From Tepidisphaeraceae bacterium (GTDB lineage Bacteria; Planctomycetota; Phycisphaerae; Tepidisphaerales; Tepidisphaeraceae), in the NCBI GenBank assembly GCA_025450555.1, contig JANWHF010000237.1, forward strand, positions 1-14,786: DNA of 14,786 nt, read 5' to 3'. The notes beneath the pieces were generated by a model. That model did no database searches. It was given only the letters and a program-made list of their open reading frames with translations, and had not been told where the DNA came from. The translations under genes were made by a program, and so were the position numbers. Below are positions 14,088 to 14,786 of this stretch, one piece after another. Each line of letters opens with the position of its first letter. Positions within the stretch are counted from its first letter, which is position 1.

Positions 14088-14093
14088 GTCGCT

Positions 14094-14099
14094 CTCCTT
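14094..14099 (-). promoter_or_regulatory. Shine-Dalgarno deciding the start at 14087
   Basis: AAGGAG on the - strand lies six bases before the ATG at 14087. It places the signal peptide exactly at the N-terminus, so the upstream in-frame extension to 14180 is not coding. Confidence 0.8.
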
Positions 14100-14211
14100 G
14101 GAAGAGTTGCACGTCTTCGGAGAAAAATCCGCCGAGCAATTCCTCTTGGCTTCGACCGGCACCGGCCGGGCGGAGTCCATACCCTCTCAATCAGCAAGAA
14201 AAATAAGATCG

Positions 14212-14484
14212 TCAATCCAGGTGAGACCGTTTCGCATCCTTGAACATGCCAAGCAGGCCAATCACGCCGAGGCCCATGAATGCCAGCCAGGTAAGCGCCG
14301 TGCCGCTCTTTTCAATGACGACTGATTTTTTCTGGAAGGCATCTAGCCGGGCGTCATTGGGGGAGACATCGTCATCGGCCCGCGCTACCGATGTAGGGCC
14401 AGCGAATGATCCAAGAACGGTCACGAATGCGATGAAAAAGGCGGCGCTTCGCCGCTTGAGTGAGGACTTCATAGGTGCCATCAT
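14212..14484 (-). CDS. Small secreted/membrane protein coupled to HYExAFE gene
   Basis: This protein of about 90 aa has an N-terminal signal-like segment (RRSAAFFIAFVTVLGSFAG, 11-29) with a probable cleavage after VARA. A short acidic linker (DDDVSPNDARLDAF) follows, then a C-terminal transmembrane helix (TALTWLAFMGLGVIGLLGMF, 62-81) and a charged end (KDAKRSHLD). The topology suggests a single-pass membrane protein with a small external domain. The ATG at 14484 overlaps the stop of the HYExAFE gene as ATGA, which supports translational coupling; ATGs at 14490, 14481 and 14472 are alternatives in the same frame. I recognise no family. Linkage to a HYExAFE protein is its only functional clue. 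Confidence 0.7.
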   Translation of the reverse strand: MMAPMKSSLKRRSAAFFIAFVTVLGSFAGPTSVARADDDVSPNDARLDAFQKKSVVIEKSGTALTWLAFMGLGVIGLLGMFKDAKRSHLD

Positions 14485-14786
14485 AACCATTGTTCGATAG
14501 GGCGGGCAAGGGAGCGAAAGTCTTCTGCCGGGAGCGAAACGGTTTCCCATTTGGCACTTCGCCGGCGCATATGGTTGCGATACTCGGCCAAATCGATGCC
14601 CATCATGAGATACCACTTGCCCTTGTGAGCGAAAACACCAGGCTCGGCCGTCAAAGGCGGATCGATCCAGTAGATAAACGTGAGGACGGCTTTGTAGCCT
14701 TCACCAAAAATCTGCTCCCATTCTCGCAGGTCATTCACATCCTGTTCGGTCGCCCACGTCTCATACCCCCGGCGGCTCGAACGATC
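14481..14786 (-). CDS. HYExAFE-family protein, C-terminal part (runs off the window)
   Basis: The frame is open to the right edge, so only the last 101 residues are seen. They read YETWATEQDVNDLREWEQIF, then GEGYKAVLTFIYWIDPP, and end PAEDFRSLARPIEQWL. The W-T-x-x-D-V-x-x-L-x-x-W-x-x-x-F-G-x-G-(F/Y)-x-A-x-x-x-F-x-Y-W pattern matches what I recall of the planctomycete HYExAFE family, whose full members are about 150-200 aa and carry a nuclease-like VDVKGR core; that core would lie outside this window. The GTG at 14738 is not the true start, because family-like sequence continues upstream of it. The stop overlaps the next gene's ATG. Function is unknown; a nuclease-like fold is only suggested by the missing N-terminal motif. 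Confidence 0.75.
   Translation of the reverse strand, partial: DRSSRRGYETWATEQDVNDLREWEQIFGEGYKAVLTFIYWIDPPLTAEPGVFAHKGKWYLMMGIDLAEYRNHMRRRSAKWETVSLPAEDFRSLARPIEQWL

Noticed and set aside
14156..14169. CCGGC/GCCGG hairpin between the 90-aa gene and the exported-protein gene
   Set aside because: The stem is only 5 bp in CCGG-rich sequence and no T-run follows, so it cannot be told from chance.

Overview
The window reads as a chromosomal segment of a planctomycete, possibly of the Phycisphaerae. This is an inference. The main clue is the fragment at the right edge, which matches the HYExAFE family, a group I know mainly from Planctomycetota. Supporting signs are a class II triterpene (squalene/hopene-type) cyclase outside any hopanoid operon, many small exported proteins of unknown function, and GC-rich, tightly packed genes. 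I see no rRNA, tRNA, insertion sequence, phage gene or CRISPR array.

Left block (38-3313, + strand): a short-chain dehydrogenase, a ROK-family sugar kinase and a SIS-domain sugar-phosphate-binding protein are joined by ATGA stop/start overlaps. A YkgJ-type cysteine-cluster protein overlaps the end of the SIS gene. The first three look like a translationally coupled sugar or amino-sugar unit. The kinase has lost the cysteines of the usual ROK zinc site.

Middle-left (3445-6735): a small membrane-anchored protein on + faces a two-gene - strand unit, a six-TM membrane protein followed by a winged-helix regulator. That unit has the best promoter in the window (TTGACA, 16 bp, TAGAAT), and three alternating TAGAG/CTCTA half-sites around its -10 suggest autoregulation. 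Upstream on the same strand is the triterpene cyclase, with an intact DADD acid motif and several QW-type repeats.

Middle (6815-10218, + strand): a DUF433-like small protein without an adjacent toxin, a small heat-shock protein, and a full-length Lon protease. Hsp20 and Lon lie 59 bp apart and form a proteostasis pair.

Right block (10221-14786, all - strand, transcribed right to left): the C-terminal part of a HYExAFE protein, a coupled 90-aa membrane protein, two tandem homologous exported small proteins, biotin synthase (preceded by a structured leader and followed by a strong hairpin), a FabF-like ketoacyl synthase, and a TIM-barrel isomerase/epimerase that converges on lon with a 2-bp gap.

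Most genes belong to known families. The less explained parts are the paired exported paralogues, the regulator/membrane-protein operator, the bioB leader with its bioB-KAS linkage, the zinc-site-less ROK kinase and the HYExAFE-coupled membrane protein. I found no clear evidence of a new defence or mobile system.
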